In this document: piece after piece, positions 22,894-33,822 of the stretch | Position numbering within the stretch: position 1 is the first letter of the stretch | Layout of the letters: each line of letters starts with the position of its first letter | Position numbers and translations under genes: made by a program | Notes under the pieces: generated by a model | The model's database searches: none | What the model was told of the DNA's origin: nothing | Seen by the model: the letters and a program-made list of their open reading frames with translations, nothing else | From: Liriodendron chinense | Taxonomy: Eukaryota; Streptophyta; Magnoliopsida; Magnoliales; Magnoliaceae | Assembly: GCA_003013855.2 (NCBI GenBank) | Contig: ML058464.1 | Coordinates: forward strand, 1,582,170-1,646,169 | DNA length: 64,000 bases | Reading direction: 5' to 3'

Positions 22894-23496
22894 GGGAACC
22901 GGATTGGCCGGTGCACCCTACACCGGCGAGGTTGCTGGTGTAGTGACGTCATCAAGTTCTGTGGGTCCCATCATGAGGTACTTGTTACATCCAAACCTTC
23001 CGTCCATGGTTTGGGATCATTTTAAGGATTGACCCAAAAACTAAGATAGATCCAAGGATCCAGTGGACCACACTGCAGAAAGCAGTGGGAGATTGAACGT
23101 ATACCATTGAAACCTACTTGGAGGTCCCAAAACTAATCAGTCTGATATTTATTTTTACCCTTCATCCAGGTCTGTGTGACCTTATGAACAGTTTGGATGA
23201 GAAATAAACATCATGGTGGACCCTGGGTATTTTGTAATAGTGAGAATCATTGTCCCCATTGCCTTTAGTGGTGTGGTCCACTTGAATTTTGGATATGACT
23301 CATTTTAGGTGTCGTGTATTAAAATAATCTCACCAAATGAATGGACAGCTTGGATATACTAAATACATCATTGTGGGGCCCACATAGCCTTAATCTTCTT
23401 TGAACCATTCCTACAAACACAGTGCTCGAGGACTGCGCACTCGCTCTGCGTCTGCCACATCCCTACACCAGCAATGTCGCCAGCCAAACCGCGTCC
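22894..23496. mobile_element. foldback-family element with identifiable ends, absent from copy B
   Basis: Starts GGGAACCGGATTGGCCGG and ends CCAGCCAAACCGCGTCC, which are imperfect inverted repeats; inward are CTACACCGGCGAGGTTGCTG and CCCTACACCAGCAATGTCGC. Flanks TGGAAAAAT (22885-22893) and CACAAAAAT (23496-23504) look like a 9-bp target duplication with decay. The homologous site in copy B (47505-47513, TGGAAGAAT then CTGAGTAATG) has no insert. A 9-bp duplication suggests a Mutator-like (MULE) origin. Confidence 0.7.
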
Positions 23497-23549
23497 ACAA
23501 AAATTTGAGTAATGCCGTGCAGGATGCGGATTGGCTACTGACAGGTTGA

Positions 23550-24171
23550 TAGGGCTCTTAATGGGTCTGGATCAGATCCAGTTGGATCCCGCTCAAGTCC
23601 GCATATCTGTAGACGGATTCGAATAGGATCCAACTCGGATCCAAAAGGTGATGTAGATGGATTCGGATCAGATTCGAATCCAACTCGGATCCAAAAGGTG
23701 ATATCCATATCTGATCCATTTATAAATTGTTAGATGCATTTCCGATCCAAAATCCATATAACCATTGAATTGGGCCGGATCTAGGTCCAAATCCACCCCA
23801 TTACAAATCTAAAAAAATATATGATATAAAATATGTAATCTAATATATTTAATTTAGTAGAAAAATTATGCAAATCCCACTATTTACTCTAGTATGGTTG
23901 ACATGGCCTAAAATAAGTTGTAAACCGGATGGCCAGCATGAATATAACATATACAGTAAGGTGGCAATGAGTTAGATCTTAATCGGATTTGGATCAAACT
24001 TGGATATATTTCCTGTGAATCCATATCCGGTCCATTTAAGTAATCGGACCTATTTTAAGATCCAAATCCGGTCCATTTAACTAATTTGACCTATTTTAAA
24101 ATCCAAATCCACATTATACAGATTCAGAGTGAATCATATCTCGGATCTGACCTGCTCCATTGAGAGCCCTA
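23550..24171. mobile_element. hAT-type non-autonomous element (622 bp)
   Basis: Inverted ends TAGGGCTCTTAATGG and CCATTGAGAGCCCTA; perfect 8-bp target duplication CAGGTTGA at 23542-23549 and 24172-24179. Interior rich in GGATCCAA / TTGGATCC words, with a direct repeat of AACTCGGATCCAAAAGGTGA near 23629 and 23680, and a foldback-like patch near 23890-23965. No reading frame for a transposase. Confidence 0.9.
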
Positions 24172-24182
24172 CAGGTTGAGTA

Positions 24183-24640
24183 GCCATACTAAGTGACATC
24201 ACTATGATTTATGGGCCCCACCATGATACATGTAGTGTATCCACACCGTCCATCCATTTGGAGAAATCATTTTAGGGCATGATCCAAGGAATTACGCAGA
24301 TCCAAAACTTGAGTGGACCCTACCACAGAAAACTGTGGGGAGAGTGACGCCCACTGTTGAAACCTTCCTAGGGTCCACCTAGATGTTTATTTGAGATCCA
24401 ACCAACGCATAAGTTAACACAGAAATGAACTAAGGGGGAAAAAAGACAAATATCGGCTTGATCGAAAACTTATGTGTTCCCTAGAATTTTTTAATGGTAG
24501 GTGTTCAATCTCCATTGTTTTTTGTGGTGGGGTCTACTAGAGTTTTTTTATCTTCCTCATTCCTTGTATGATGCCTTAAAATGATTTCTCCAAATGGATG
24601 GACGGTGTGGATACACTATATACATATTTATAGCATGATC
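24183..24640. repeat. foldback-family repeat, both arms
   Basis: GGGCCCCACCATGATACATG and CACACCGTCCATCCATTTGG at the left, CCAAATGGATGGACGGTGTG at the right: an almost perfect 20-bp inverted match. Same variant as 44240-44690. Confidence 0.7.
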
Positions 24641-25015
24641 TAAAACATGAGCATATCCAAATCTGAGGTGGACCACGCCATAGAATTATGGTGATTGAAC
24701 ACAATTATTAAAAACTTCCTGAGTGCCACTGGAATGTTTATTTGTCGTCCAATCTGGTGATAAAATCACAAGGACCTTATTGAAGGACCACACAAATATA
24801 GGGCTTGATCCAAAACCTTTGTGGCTCACAATGAGCTTTTAATGGTCAATCGCCCCTATTTCCTTTAGTGTGGTTCACTTGAGATTTGGACCTACTTCCA
24901 TTTTTTTATCATGCCCTAAAATTAAAAAAGAAGAAAAAAAGAAAAAAAAAAAAAAAAAAAAGGGTGAATGGAGTGGATGTAAGGCACATACATCACAGTG
25001 GGACCCATGATCAAG
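24641..25015. repeat. foldback-family repeat shared by both duplicated segments
   Basis: Left part AGCATGATCTAAAACATGAG, right part GGCACATACATCACAGTGGG. The copy B counterpart is 47765-48125, so this insertion predates the duplication. Confidence 0.65.
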
Positions 25016-26030
25016 AATCCACCTACTTTGGTGGATCCGAAAATCCACCGGTGGTTTGTTGAAGTGCCAAAGTTTTGTGGACCCCATCGTGATGTGTTTG
25101 AATGCCTCCGCCGAAGAGCAGGGCCATCACTTCTTCTGAACCTTTTCTTTTCAAGTGTGGAGTGGGTGTAGTTAGAGGCTCAAGCGTACAAGTGTATTTG
25201 ATTTGCAATGGTTATTAGCCAAATAAAGCTTATAATTTACAGCTAGATAAAAACTGTAAAACCGTTGAGGTGAGATTCTCCAACTCAAGTAATTCCCACA
25301 ATTAATCTGCAACAAATAGATTATTGGTAAATGTTTTGGTGATAGAAGAGGAATATGTTACCTTATTCTACTCGCATAAAGTGTGATCCCTACTTTACCA
25401 GATTTTACGATTTTTTAAAAATTTTAACATGACTTTGGTATTTCTATATTTAGTCATGCTTTACATAACCCACGAAGGGCGGGATAGGCAAATGAAAAAT
25501 TAAAATAAGAAAATATTAGCTCTATTTCAAAGAGCAAAATGGCTTCGAGTAGGGAAAGTAACGTAAAAATACCAAAATAAATAAATAAATAAATATGATT
25601 TTAAAATTAATTTGCAAGTCCAAAGGCTCCATGTAGACAAATAAGATGTAATGCAATCCTAAACTTACTTCATAGAGTTTAAGAGAAAAAAAAATAAAAT
25701 ATATATATATAAAAGAGAAAATTACTAAATAAAATGAAAGAAAGGTGTGAGTAGATGGGCTAAAATATGTGAAGTGAAATGCAATCTAAGCTTATCAGAA
25801 AGAAAAAAAATGAGACCAAGCACCATTTTACTATAAAAGGAATGGTCAAATACTCCAATTTTCGACCCTACTTTGGGCTTCAATGTCTTCTTCAGCTGGT
25901 TATCTCCTCCTTCACTAGTTTCCTAAGTCAGGCATGTCAAGAATTTTTAGAGCACTCTTCCTTTGACTCTGGACCCTGAATGACAGATGTTGTGCAAGAC
26001 TCATAAACCTCCACCATCAGCTTAAACGTA
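25016..26030. other. no gene seen; part of duplicated segment
   Basis: AT-rich sequence shared with 48125-49240 (for example TTTAGTCATGCTTTACATAA in both). Differences include a longer (AAT)n run in copy B. Reading frames are short and not conserved between the two copies, which argues against a gene. Confidence 0.55.
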
Positions 26031-26228
26031 ACAACCTGAAAGTACGTAGGTAGTCTAACACGACACCTACGTAAGTGTGGAAGCTTAAAGAGCAGCTAGA
26101 ATTATGGCTAAACCTATAGGAGAGGGGTGATTATGACTTTTTTGAAATTCTTTTCGCCTACTTACACAATTCAACAAATTAAACTACGTAAGCAAGAACA
26201 CTTCAGCTTCCAAGCCTAAGTGGGTCCA

Positions 26229-26793
26229 TGTTGAGAACGGCTGCCTCAAATCAGTTTTCTCACAGAGACCACCGGCCGATCGGTGGGGGTGTCCGACTGA
26301 CCGGCCACATAGCGAAACGGCAGCAAGGTTGCTGGACGATTTTTAGCCTATCCAACCTGCTGGACGATTTTTAGCCTAAAACACGTTTTCTTGCGCGGTT
26401 TGCGCGCAAGAGGTTTCTAAATTCGGTTTTTCTTCCTTTTTAATGGGGATCACGAGATTAGAGGTTTCTAAGGTTGCAAAGAAGATTGAGGGAGCTTCTA
26501 GGTGAGAGAAAGAGCTTGGAGAAGAAGGTTTTCTTCTTGGGTAAGCTTGGGATTTCTCTTGTGGGCTTGGTTTTTTGGGTCTTGGGTTCCATCTCTTGTA
26601 ACTTCTGATATTATAGTGGATTGGTGTCGCTTTGTGCCGTGGTTTTTTACCCGTGAGGGGTTTTTCCACGTTAAATTTGAATTGTCTATGTGTGGGTGAT
26701 TGCATGCATTGTGATTACATTGTGTTGCTTGTTTGATTGAATTTTCTGTTTGTTTACGGCTTTACATCCGCTGCGGGCCCTCCTATCCCAACA
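26229..26793 (+). repeat. gag-only element 5' LTR
   Basis: 565 bp, ends at CCCAACA. About 17 bp shorter than its partner. Contains CGACTGACCGGCC-type words near 26265-26310. Confidence 0.85.
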
Positions 26794-26796
26794 ACT

Positions 26797-26809
26797 GGTA
26801 TCAGAGAGA
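26797..26809 (+). other. primer-binding site of the gag-only element
   Basis: TGGTATCAGAGAG, three bases after the LTR: initiator tRNA-Met type. Confidence 0.85.
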
Positions 26810-26851
26810 TCGTTGGGGTGTAGCAGAAATTCGAATCTGAGACAATCAGGC

Positions 26852-28144
26852 ATGAGGTTCGACATAGAGAAGTATTCGGGAAAAAATAATTTTGAACTTT
26901 AGAAAGTGAAGATGAAAGGCCTTCTAATTCAGCAAGGATTGCAAGATGCGCTCCTTGGAAAGCGACCAGAAGCTATAAAAGAATGAGAGTGGAAGAAGAT
27001 CGATGAAAAGGCCAATGTCTCAATCCAGTTGTGCCTAGCAGATGAGGTCCTGTATAACTTCATGAAAGAAAAGACTGCGGTTGCAACATGGGCGAAGTTG
27101 GAGAATATCTATGCGAAGAAATCTCTTAAAAATTGCATATACTTGAAGCTTCAGTTGTACAATCTGAGGATGACGGAGGGGGCCGATGTTGAGAGACACA
27201 TCAGCAATTTCAGTACGCTTATTTGCAAGTTAATGGATGTAGATGAGCCGATGAAGGACGAGGATCAAGCGTTTATCCTGTTGAATTCTCTTCCAGAATC
27301 ATATAAGTCGCTCAAGGACTCTTTGTGAGCAAGTAGGGAGACTATTGGCGTAGAAACTGTTATCTCAGCCCTTCAGGCGAAGGTGATGAGAAGGAAAAGG
27401 GGCGGCGTGGGTCCCTTTACTGATGAGGCACTGGTTATGAGTGGGAAGAATTCTGAGCAGGGTAGAGGATCTCCTTCATCGAGATCTAAATCAAAAGGCA
27501 AGTGGAGGCACAAGGTGAGATGCTGGAATTGTGGGGAAGAAGGACATGTGAAAAGGGATTGTTCGAATCCTGAAAAAAGGCAGGAGAAATCCGGAAATAC
27601 TTCTAGGGAAGGAACCAATACTAAAGAGGACGGTGGTGACAGTTGTGATGTATTGACTGTATCCGGCATAGAGCCTCTTGGTGGAAAATGGCTCTTGGAT
27701 TCAGGGGCATCATGTCATGTATGTCCTGACTGAAGTTCATTCATGTCATACAAGGAGTATGATAGTGGATCGGTGTTTGTGGGCGATGGCTATGCTCGCA
27801 ATGTGGTAAGGATCAGTTCGGTGCGCATTAGGATGTTCGATGGAGTCGAACGGATCCTTGAAAGTGTGAAGCATATCCTTGAGATGAAGAGAAATGTGAT
27901 ATCTCTTGGTGCACTCGAGGCGAAAGGGTGCAGGTTCATCGGCTGCTATCGGTATTGTAAAGTGATGAAGGGAGCACGCATGATGATCAAGGCACGGAGG
28001 TGCGATAACCTTTACAAGGTGATCGGGAGCACAATTCATGGTGGAGGTGCGAGATTGGCTGCGGGATCCACGGTTGCTCAAGTGTGGCAGGAGAAAAAGG
28101 GTCACATGGGAAGAGCAACAAGGCGTGTGAAGATGCAAGGATAG
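26852..28144 (+). pseudogene. copia gag-protease with four nonsense codons
   Basis: One uninterrupted frame from ATG 26852 to TAG 28142 apart from four in-frame stops: TAG 26900, TGA 26984, TGA 27326 and TGA 27731. Gag blocks: ALLGKRPEAI, VATWAKLENIYAKKSL, LKLQLYNLRM and ILLNSLPESYK. CCHC knuckle CWNCGEEGHVKRDC near 27520-27565. Protease WLLDSGASCHVC near 27690-27725. Then KRNVISLGALEAKG and LYKVIGSTI of the GAG-pre region, where similarity ends. No frameshift is seen, so damage is by point mutation only. TGG to TAG/TGA changes explain some of the stops. Confidence 0.88.
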
Positions 28145-28248
28145 AGTCGATGGGGCATGAGAAGCGATGTGACTATAATGATGACGAAGTAAAGGTAGAG
28201 ATTGTGCGTGGCTATGAGGTGCATGGTGATTTGAGTCGTGGTGAAGTT

Positions 28249-28830
28249 TGTTGAGAACGAACGCCTCAAATCAGTTTTCTCACAGAGAACACCGGGCCAC
28301 ACAGTGAAACAGGCAGCAAGGCTGCTGGAAGATTTTTAGCCTATCCGACCAGTCGGCCGACCGGCCGGTAGGGGTGTCCGACCGGTCAGGACGACCGGTC
28401 GGCAGTGTCCTAGTGCAACACGTTTTCTTGCACGGTTTACGCGCAAGAGGTTTCTAAATCTGATTTTTCTTCCTTTTTAAGGGGGATCACGAGATTAGAG
28501 GTTTCTAAGGTTGCAAAGGGGATTGAGGAAACTTCTAGGTGAGAGAAAGGGCTTGGAGAAGAGGTTTTTCTTCTTAGGTAAGCTTGGGATTTCTCTTGTG
28601 GGCTTGGTTTTTTGGGTCTTGGGTTCCATCTCTTGTAACTTCTAATATTATAGTGGGATTGGTGTCACTTTGTGCCTGATTTTTTACCCGTGAGCGGTTT
28701 TTCCACGTTAAATTTTGATTGTCTATGTGTGGGTGATTGCATGCATTGTGATTGTATTGCGTTACTTGTTTGATTGAATTTTCTGTTTGTCTACGGCTTT
28801 GCTTCCGCTGCGGGCCCTCCTATCCCAACA
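28249..28830 (+). repeat. gag-only element 3' LTR
   Basis: 582 bp. Carries additional GGCCGACCGGCCGG and CGACCGGTCGG words near 28350-28410 relative to the 5' LTR. Confidence 0.85.
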
Positions 28831-30594
28831 ATCCAATCACAAGACTAGCATATGGTTAAGCAATAAACAATCCTAGTCTAAGCATGCATAGGTAAATAAA
28901 TGATTTAACTAATCAAGCTCCTAACCTATACAACCTATGTAGACTTATGAGAATGGATCAATGAGCTCAATTCTACACACTTATTGAAAGTACATCTTGT
29001 GTGTGGATGTGTCAATCTAGTGCCTAACATACATTCCTATCAAGCATTCATAATTAAACAATTAAAAATCCAATGCTAAGATATCAATGTGCTCAATACA
29101 ATCTCAAACACAAGCATGTATAGTGGTTCGACTTTGGGTCTACTCCACTCCCAGTTCAAGTACTCAACTCCTTTGAGCACACCGGCATTCACTATCGGAG
29201 GTTTTAAATGAGGTTCACCTCTCAACCTTTACACGGAGGTTTTACCGGTTCACCTCTCAAGCATAACCGAAATTTTGGACAAAGGGCTAACTCTCAACCC
29301 GAACGGAGTTTTGGACATAGGCTAACTCTCAACGCAACACACGTTCACTCCCGTGTCAGAGGTTCCCCCTTCGAGACTTAGTTTAGGCCCGGCTTATGGG
29401 CTAAGGAACGGTTAACGTCCCTAGTTCGAGTTTGATTAACAAACTCTACACTCAACTCCCAAAGGGAATTGAGTGGATGGACTTTCAATAAAGACAATCT
29501 TACTTGTCGGATGAGCCCCTTGTTCAGCGCCGATTTGGGTTGCTTGATTTCCACTCTCCCGTGCTTCAATCAGCTTCCCTTGCTCCCACGATCGTGTTGC
29601 CGTTGCGATGCCAATGCCTCAGCCACACTTGATCAAACACCTTGCATGTGATACCTTTGAGATGCCCAAGGTGATAGGAGGGTAGGTTTGAGAACTCTAC
29701 AACTAATGGGAATGGGTTACCTAGAGGTTCTCTCCTATAACGATCTCATCTTAGAGTTTGGACAAGGAAATGTCCACCAAGAAGGTTCCAAACTCTAGAG
29801 ATCAAGAGGGGATGAAGGTCATCTTCTTCATGAACTTGGAATGCTCCAATCTTGTATTAAAGCACAAGGAAGATGCCTTGCATAGGTTGGGAATGAGCCT
29901 CAAATGATCTCCAACAATGGTGGCTTCACTCCTCTCAAAATCCCTCTTATTGCCCCTCAAAACAAGCCAAGCCCCTTTATAAAAGAAAGTGCAATAGTTT
30001 AAAAATGGGCAAAAAACGGCTAATGCCGACCAGTCGTGACCGGACGGCCAGGGGTCCACGACCGGTCTTGACCGGTCGGCCATAGGCCTGATGGTGGACA
30101 GGGGCTACTCACTATGGGGAATGGTCTGCTCGACCGGTCACGACCGGTCGGCCCTATGGCCTGAAGGCACAGCAGGTTGTTGTCCAGTTGGGGACCCAGT
30201 CTGACCAGTCTTGACCGGTCGGTCCAATCCATCCGACCGGTCGTGACCGGTCGGTCAGGCCTGGGTTCAGCTAGTTTGATTGCTGACCCAACTTCCACAT
30301 AACCCCACTCAATGGTTAATGATAGGTTTATCTTTTTGGACACCTAGGGCCAATCTATGATGACTAAGGGTATTCCTAAGATGGTCAAGGTCATCAAAGA
30401 GGTAAAGGGTTTGGTTTTGGTTAATGTTAAGGCACATCAAGGCATCACTTTTACCTGTTTCTTCTTCCTTGATGCAACAGGGCCACTTGAGTCTTCAGTC
30501 TTCGTCTTCATTAGGCTCAACCGACACTAGACTCACTGACGTAAGTGATTGACAAACAAGGTGCACTAGTATGCCACAGAAAAGTGCACTAACA
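28831..30594. other. continuation of the solo-LTR-like insertion; no gene
   Basis: Contains a set of short repeats near 29195-29340 (GAGGTTTTA, GGTTCACCTCTCAA twice, TTTTGGACA...GGCTAACTCTCAA twice) and the GACCGGTC cluster. Reading frames at 29800-30340 on the minus strand come from the repeated CGACCGGTC words and resemble no protein. Confidence 0.5.
30025..30265. repeat. cluster of GACCGGTC composite palindromes
   Basis: The unit CGACCGGTC(N)TGACCGGTCGG occurs about five times (near 30025, 30060, 30130, 30200 and 30235) with variants such as GACCAGTC. Each unit is self-complementary and CpG-rich. Confidence 0.7.
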
Positions 30595-30599
30595 CAACC

Positions 30600-30869
30600 A
30601 CCCTAGACCCTCTCCCTCTCTAATCCTTCTTCGACTTTGGACCTCGAATGACAACTATTGTATGAGATTTATAGATCTCCATTGTTGTCCCAGATGTCAT
30701 AGCCACCCCTCTCCCTCTCCCTCTCCCTCTCCAATCCTCATTCAACTTTGGACTTCAATTGGTAACTGTTGTTCGAGATTTATAAACCTTCATCATTGGC
30801 CTAGACACCACAACCACCCATCAATGATTTTTTCCATGCGCTTGTTGTGTCCTTTTTTTTACACGATCT
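30600..30869. repeat. tandem repeat of about 110 bp (copy A part)
   Basis: Units share CCCTCTCC, AATCCT(T/C)(C/A)TTC.ACTTTGGAC, CGAGATTTATA.ACC and CATTG. Two units are here and one lies before the CAACC insertion (ending 26036). The same three units occur in copy B, where another LTR element split the second at CATTG. Confidence 0.65.
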
Positions 30870-31326
30870 TGTAAGTTTTCTATATAGTGGGCCAACTGAT
30901 CAATGGTCCAGATTTAACTACAGATGCAGATTCTTATGTGGACTGATCAGTGGACCCCACTACAGTCATGATCCATAGAATTAAGAGGGGTTGCGCGTCT
31001 ACACTGCCTGTGGCAATATTGTAGTTGAACATGGATTCTTGTTAGCCAAATTCATGTGGAGCAAGGGTGGTAGTGTTTTGGTGGGTTTCAAACATTGTCA
31101 CACCCACTACAAACCCTATTTAAAGCGTGCTGGGTCCCCAATCCAGGATTACACTGAAAACAAGCCCCATCTAAGGTTTTCTCTATAGCAATCCCAGGAG
31201 AGGAAGATCCAGATCTCAGATATTAGAGATGGCCCACCAAACATGTATGTCTTTATTCCAATTATTCGATCTACATACTCGATGCACTGTACGGTCCTTC
31301 AATTCCGCAATATACAGATTCTTACA
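30870..31326 (+). repeat. copia 2 5' LTR
   Basis: 457 bp, ends CAGATTCTTACA immediately before the primer site. Confidence 0.9.
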
Positions 31327-31328
31327 GT

Positions 31329-31340
31329 TGGTATCAGAGC
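31329..31340 (+). other. copia 2 primer-binding site
   Basis: TGGTATCAGAGC, two bases after the LTR; initiator tRNA-Met type. Confidence 0.92.
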
Positions 31341-32460
31341 AGCTGTGCATCAGATATGGAAGATCAATTTAGTATCTATCTAAGAATTCTACTGCAATCC
31401 AGACCTATCATCCATGGCCCAAACAAGCTCAGATCTGGACCGTTCGTTAATCGATTGTCAGGACCAGATCTGATCCACAAACTATCGATTTCCCTGGCAT
31501 CGTGAAGCATTTAGATCGCTTTGGTGGTGGGCCTGATTGCAGATTATATAGTAGATGATCTTCATTGTGTAGCAGAAAGTTTTTTTTCCTTTTTCCAAAC
31601 CCATAAACGCACCTCAATTGCTGCCGATAGCTATGGCTGGCAACGGCAACCCTACCTCTACCCATCCTCCTCTTCGGGCCTCCTCTGGTCATACAGCCAC
31701 TAAGAACCCACCATTTTGTTTCCTCTGCTAGTGGGAGCTATGTCTTCCATTTAGGGCGCAGTTGAGAACCTAATCCTTTGCAATCAAATCGACACAATAC
31801 AGCAGTCGCTGGCTTTGGGGAGAAGACAACGGCTTCTTCATCTTCGTCAGCGACTGTCCAGGGCATCTGGATTTGGCAACGGTGGAGTTGTTGCTGTGGT
31901 TGGTGACCGGATTCAGCAGCGGCATCATCGTCATGGTACCGACACCAGATTCGTGGCGGCAGAGACGAATTTGGGAGTTCATTGGAGCAACAAGGGTTTT
32001 TTAGCTGTATGAGGAGGCGGCAGCTGTTGTATTTAGGCTAGGATTTTCTTAAACTTTTTTTTAAGGCCCCTTTAAGAACACGTGCTTGGGCCTCTCCATG
32101 GGTCACCTATTCAGATGGCCCATCTTATTATTAGTATTATTATTATTTTTAAATTGTAATGGGCCAATGCCCTTTTGTGTTATACAGGCTGCTATTCGCC
32201 TCTAAGTGGGGCCCTATTCACAATTTTTTTTCTGGACCAACGTCCATTCTAGATAGTTTGTGCCCTATTTATTGGCCCAACACATCACAGATCCTCAGTG
32301 GGCCAATTTTTTTGGGTCGGGCGTCTTGGGCCTGTCCTTAGGCGTCTTGTTCAGTGGACTTGTCAAGCTGGTCCTGTCCAATGGACCTGTTTTGGCGTGA
32401 TATATTTCAGTGGTTCTTATACTAGGGTCAGATTCATGACTGTTGTTGGGCCTATTTTTA

Positions 32461-32705
32461 GCATGTTTTGGGCCAGATCTATGTGCATGACTTTAACATG
32501 TTTTGGGTCAGATCTATGGGCATGATTTTGGCATGTTTTAGGCCAGATCTATGGGCTTGATTTTAGCATGCTTTGGGCCAGATCTATGGGCCTGATTTTA
32601 GCATGTTTTGGGCCAGATCTATGGGCATGATTTTAACATGTTTTGGGTCAGATCTATGGGCTTGATTTTAGCATGTTTTGGGCCAGATCTGTGGGCCTGA
32701 TTTTA
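32461..32705. repeat. minisatellite, 7 x 35 bp
   Basis: Units start at 32461, 32496, 32531, 32566, 32601, 32636 and 32671, all GCATGTTTTGGGCCAGATCT-like followed by ATGGGC.TGATTTTA. No unique spacers, so it is a true tandem array. Confidence 0.95.
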
Positions 32706-33194
32706 GTTTCTTCTTTTTTTGCCTCTCTTTTGAGCAGTTACATAGGCGTTTATCTTGGATTTGGACTATCCATTTAGTTTACAATGAGTGTACAATTTGG
32801 ATTATTCACTAGATAAATGATTTAGGATCTGGACTTTTCATTATGTAAACCTTAAGTATCAGATTTGAACTGTCCATTTTATGGACCTTAATATAATGAT
32901 TTGACTATCCACATAAATTAGGATAAATTTTCCATTTGGACCATCCATCCTGTGAATATTAAGTGTCAAACTTAGAATGCTCATTGTGATGTTCAAATCA
33001 TATAGAGTCTTGATTCGGCTTGGTTGTGGGCACCTAACCTATACTCTAGAGCTGACTTGATCCGTTGGTTTAAAAGGAAATGGGTGAATGAAACTTAAAT
33101 GTTGGTTTCTTTTCATTTTCCCCATCTTTCAATGGTCGATGTCAAGTACTAATTGAGCCAAATCATACTATTTTGGATTGATCCGTTGAGGGCA

Positions 33195-33600
33195 GGATTG
33201 AATCGCAATCCTAAGTCTAAATTTTGTGGGATTGGATCTGATTGTGTTAGCCACCACAGTGACCTCAATCAGTGAAGATTTTCACAATTCTAGACTTGTA
33301 ACATTGGGTGTAAGTAAAGGATTGCATATAGTTGTGTTTGTTTCTCATGCAGATGGTGACGAAAACACAGACGTTCACCATTTTAGTAAGGATATAAACA
33401 CATGATTGCAATCCTGAGTCGAAAATCATGGAGTTGGATCTGGTAGTGTTAGCCACCACAGTGACCATTATCAGTGAAGATTTGCACAAATTCAGACTTC
33501 TAATGTTGGGATTAAGTTAAAGGATTGCATACAGCTGCGTTCATGTCCAATGTAAATGGTGACGAAAACACAAACGATTACCACTTTAGTAAGGACATGA
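33195..33600. repeat. tandem duplication, period about 203 bp
   Basis: CGCAATCCT(A/G)AGTC marks both starts; each half includes GTTAGCCACCACAGTGACC and GGTGACGAAAACACA. A third GGTGACGAAAACACAGA follows at about 33611. Confidence 0.85.
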
Positions 33601-33822
33601 GCACATGCAGACGGTGACGAAAACACAGATGATCACCGTTACATTCAAGTTCAGGAGAACCATTTGCATATTATGACTACCACCCACAGGTAGAGTCATG
33701 ATGATATGGCCGATTCTCGCCAGGATTGATTATTTAGGCCCACCTTCATCCTGGATAATTCAATTGAAGGCCCTCAATCAATTGAATGTTTATTCACCTG
33801 AAACTTCATAATATAAAGTCTA

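Larger units (their letters stand above)
26229..28830 (+). mobile_element. gag-only (TR-GAG-like) copia element
   Basis: 2602 bp. LTRs 26229-26793 and 28249-28830 begin TGTTGAGAAC and end CCTATCCCAACA. Flanking pentamers GTCCA and ATCCA match at four of five positions. The interior has only gag, protease and the GAG-pre-integrase region; integrase, RT and RNase H are missing, so it must depend on other elements. It sits inside the solo-LTR-like insertion and is therefore younger than it. Confidence 0.85.
26037..30594. mobile_element. solo-LTR-like insertion, split by a nested gag-only copia element
   Basis: Starts TGAAAGTACG and ends GTGCACTAACA, with a perfect 5-bp target duplication CAACC (26032-26036 and 30595-30599). 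The matching position in copy B (49259-49263) holds a single CAACC with no insert. Without the nested element (26229-28830) it is about 1.96 kb, TG...CA bounded, non-coding: best explained as a solo LTR. The part at 30025-30265 has clustered GACCGGTC palindromes. Family unknown. Confidence 0.7.
31341..33822 (+). other. copia 2 long untranslated leader
   Basis: About 2.5 kb before gag. Holds a seven-unit 35-bp minisatellite (32461-32705) and a 203-bp tandem duplication (33195-33600). No convincing protein. With copia 1 it shows that a long leader is a lineage trait. Confidence 0.6.

Noticed and set aside
25016..26000. Possible gene in the duplicated segment
   Set aside because: Reading frames are short and not preserved between copies A and B, which differ by indels not multiple of three.
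27746..28138. 130-residue minus-strand frame
   Set aside because: Exact shadow of the gag-pre region of the gag-only copia element.
29802..30343. Minus-strand frames rich in Asp/Arg/Pro
   Set aside because: Caused by the GACCGGTC palindrome cluster in a TG...CA-bounded insertion; no domain or start context.
32461..32705. Seven regularly spaced 35-bp repeats, CRISPR-like at first sight
   Set aside because: The repeats are contiguous with no unique spacers and lie in the leader of a plant retrotransposon; it is a minisatellite.
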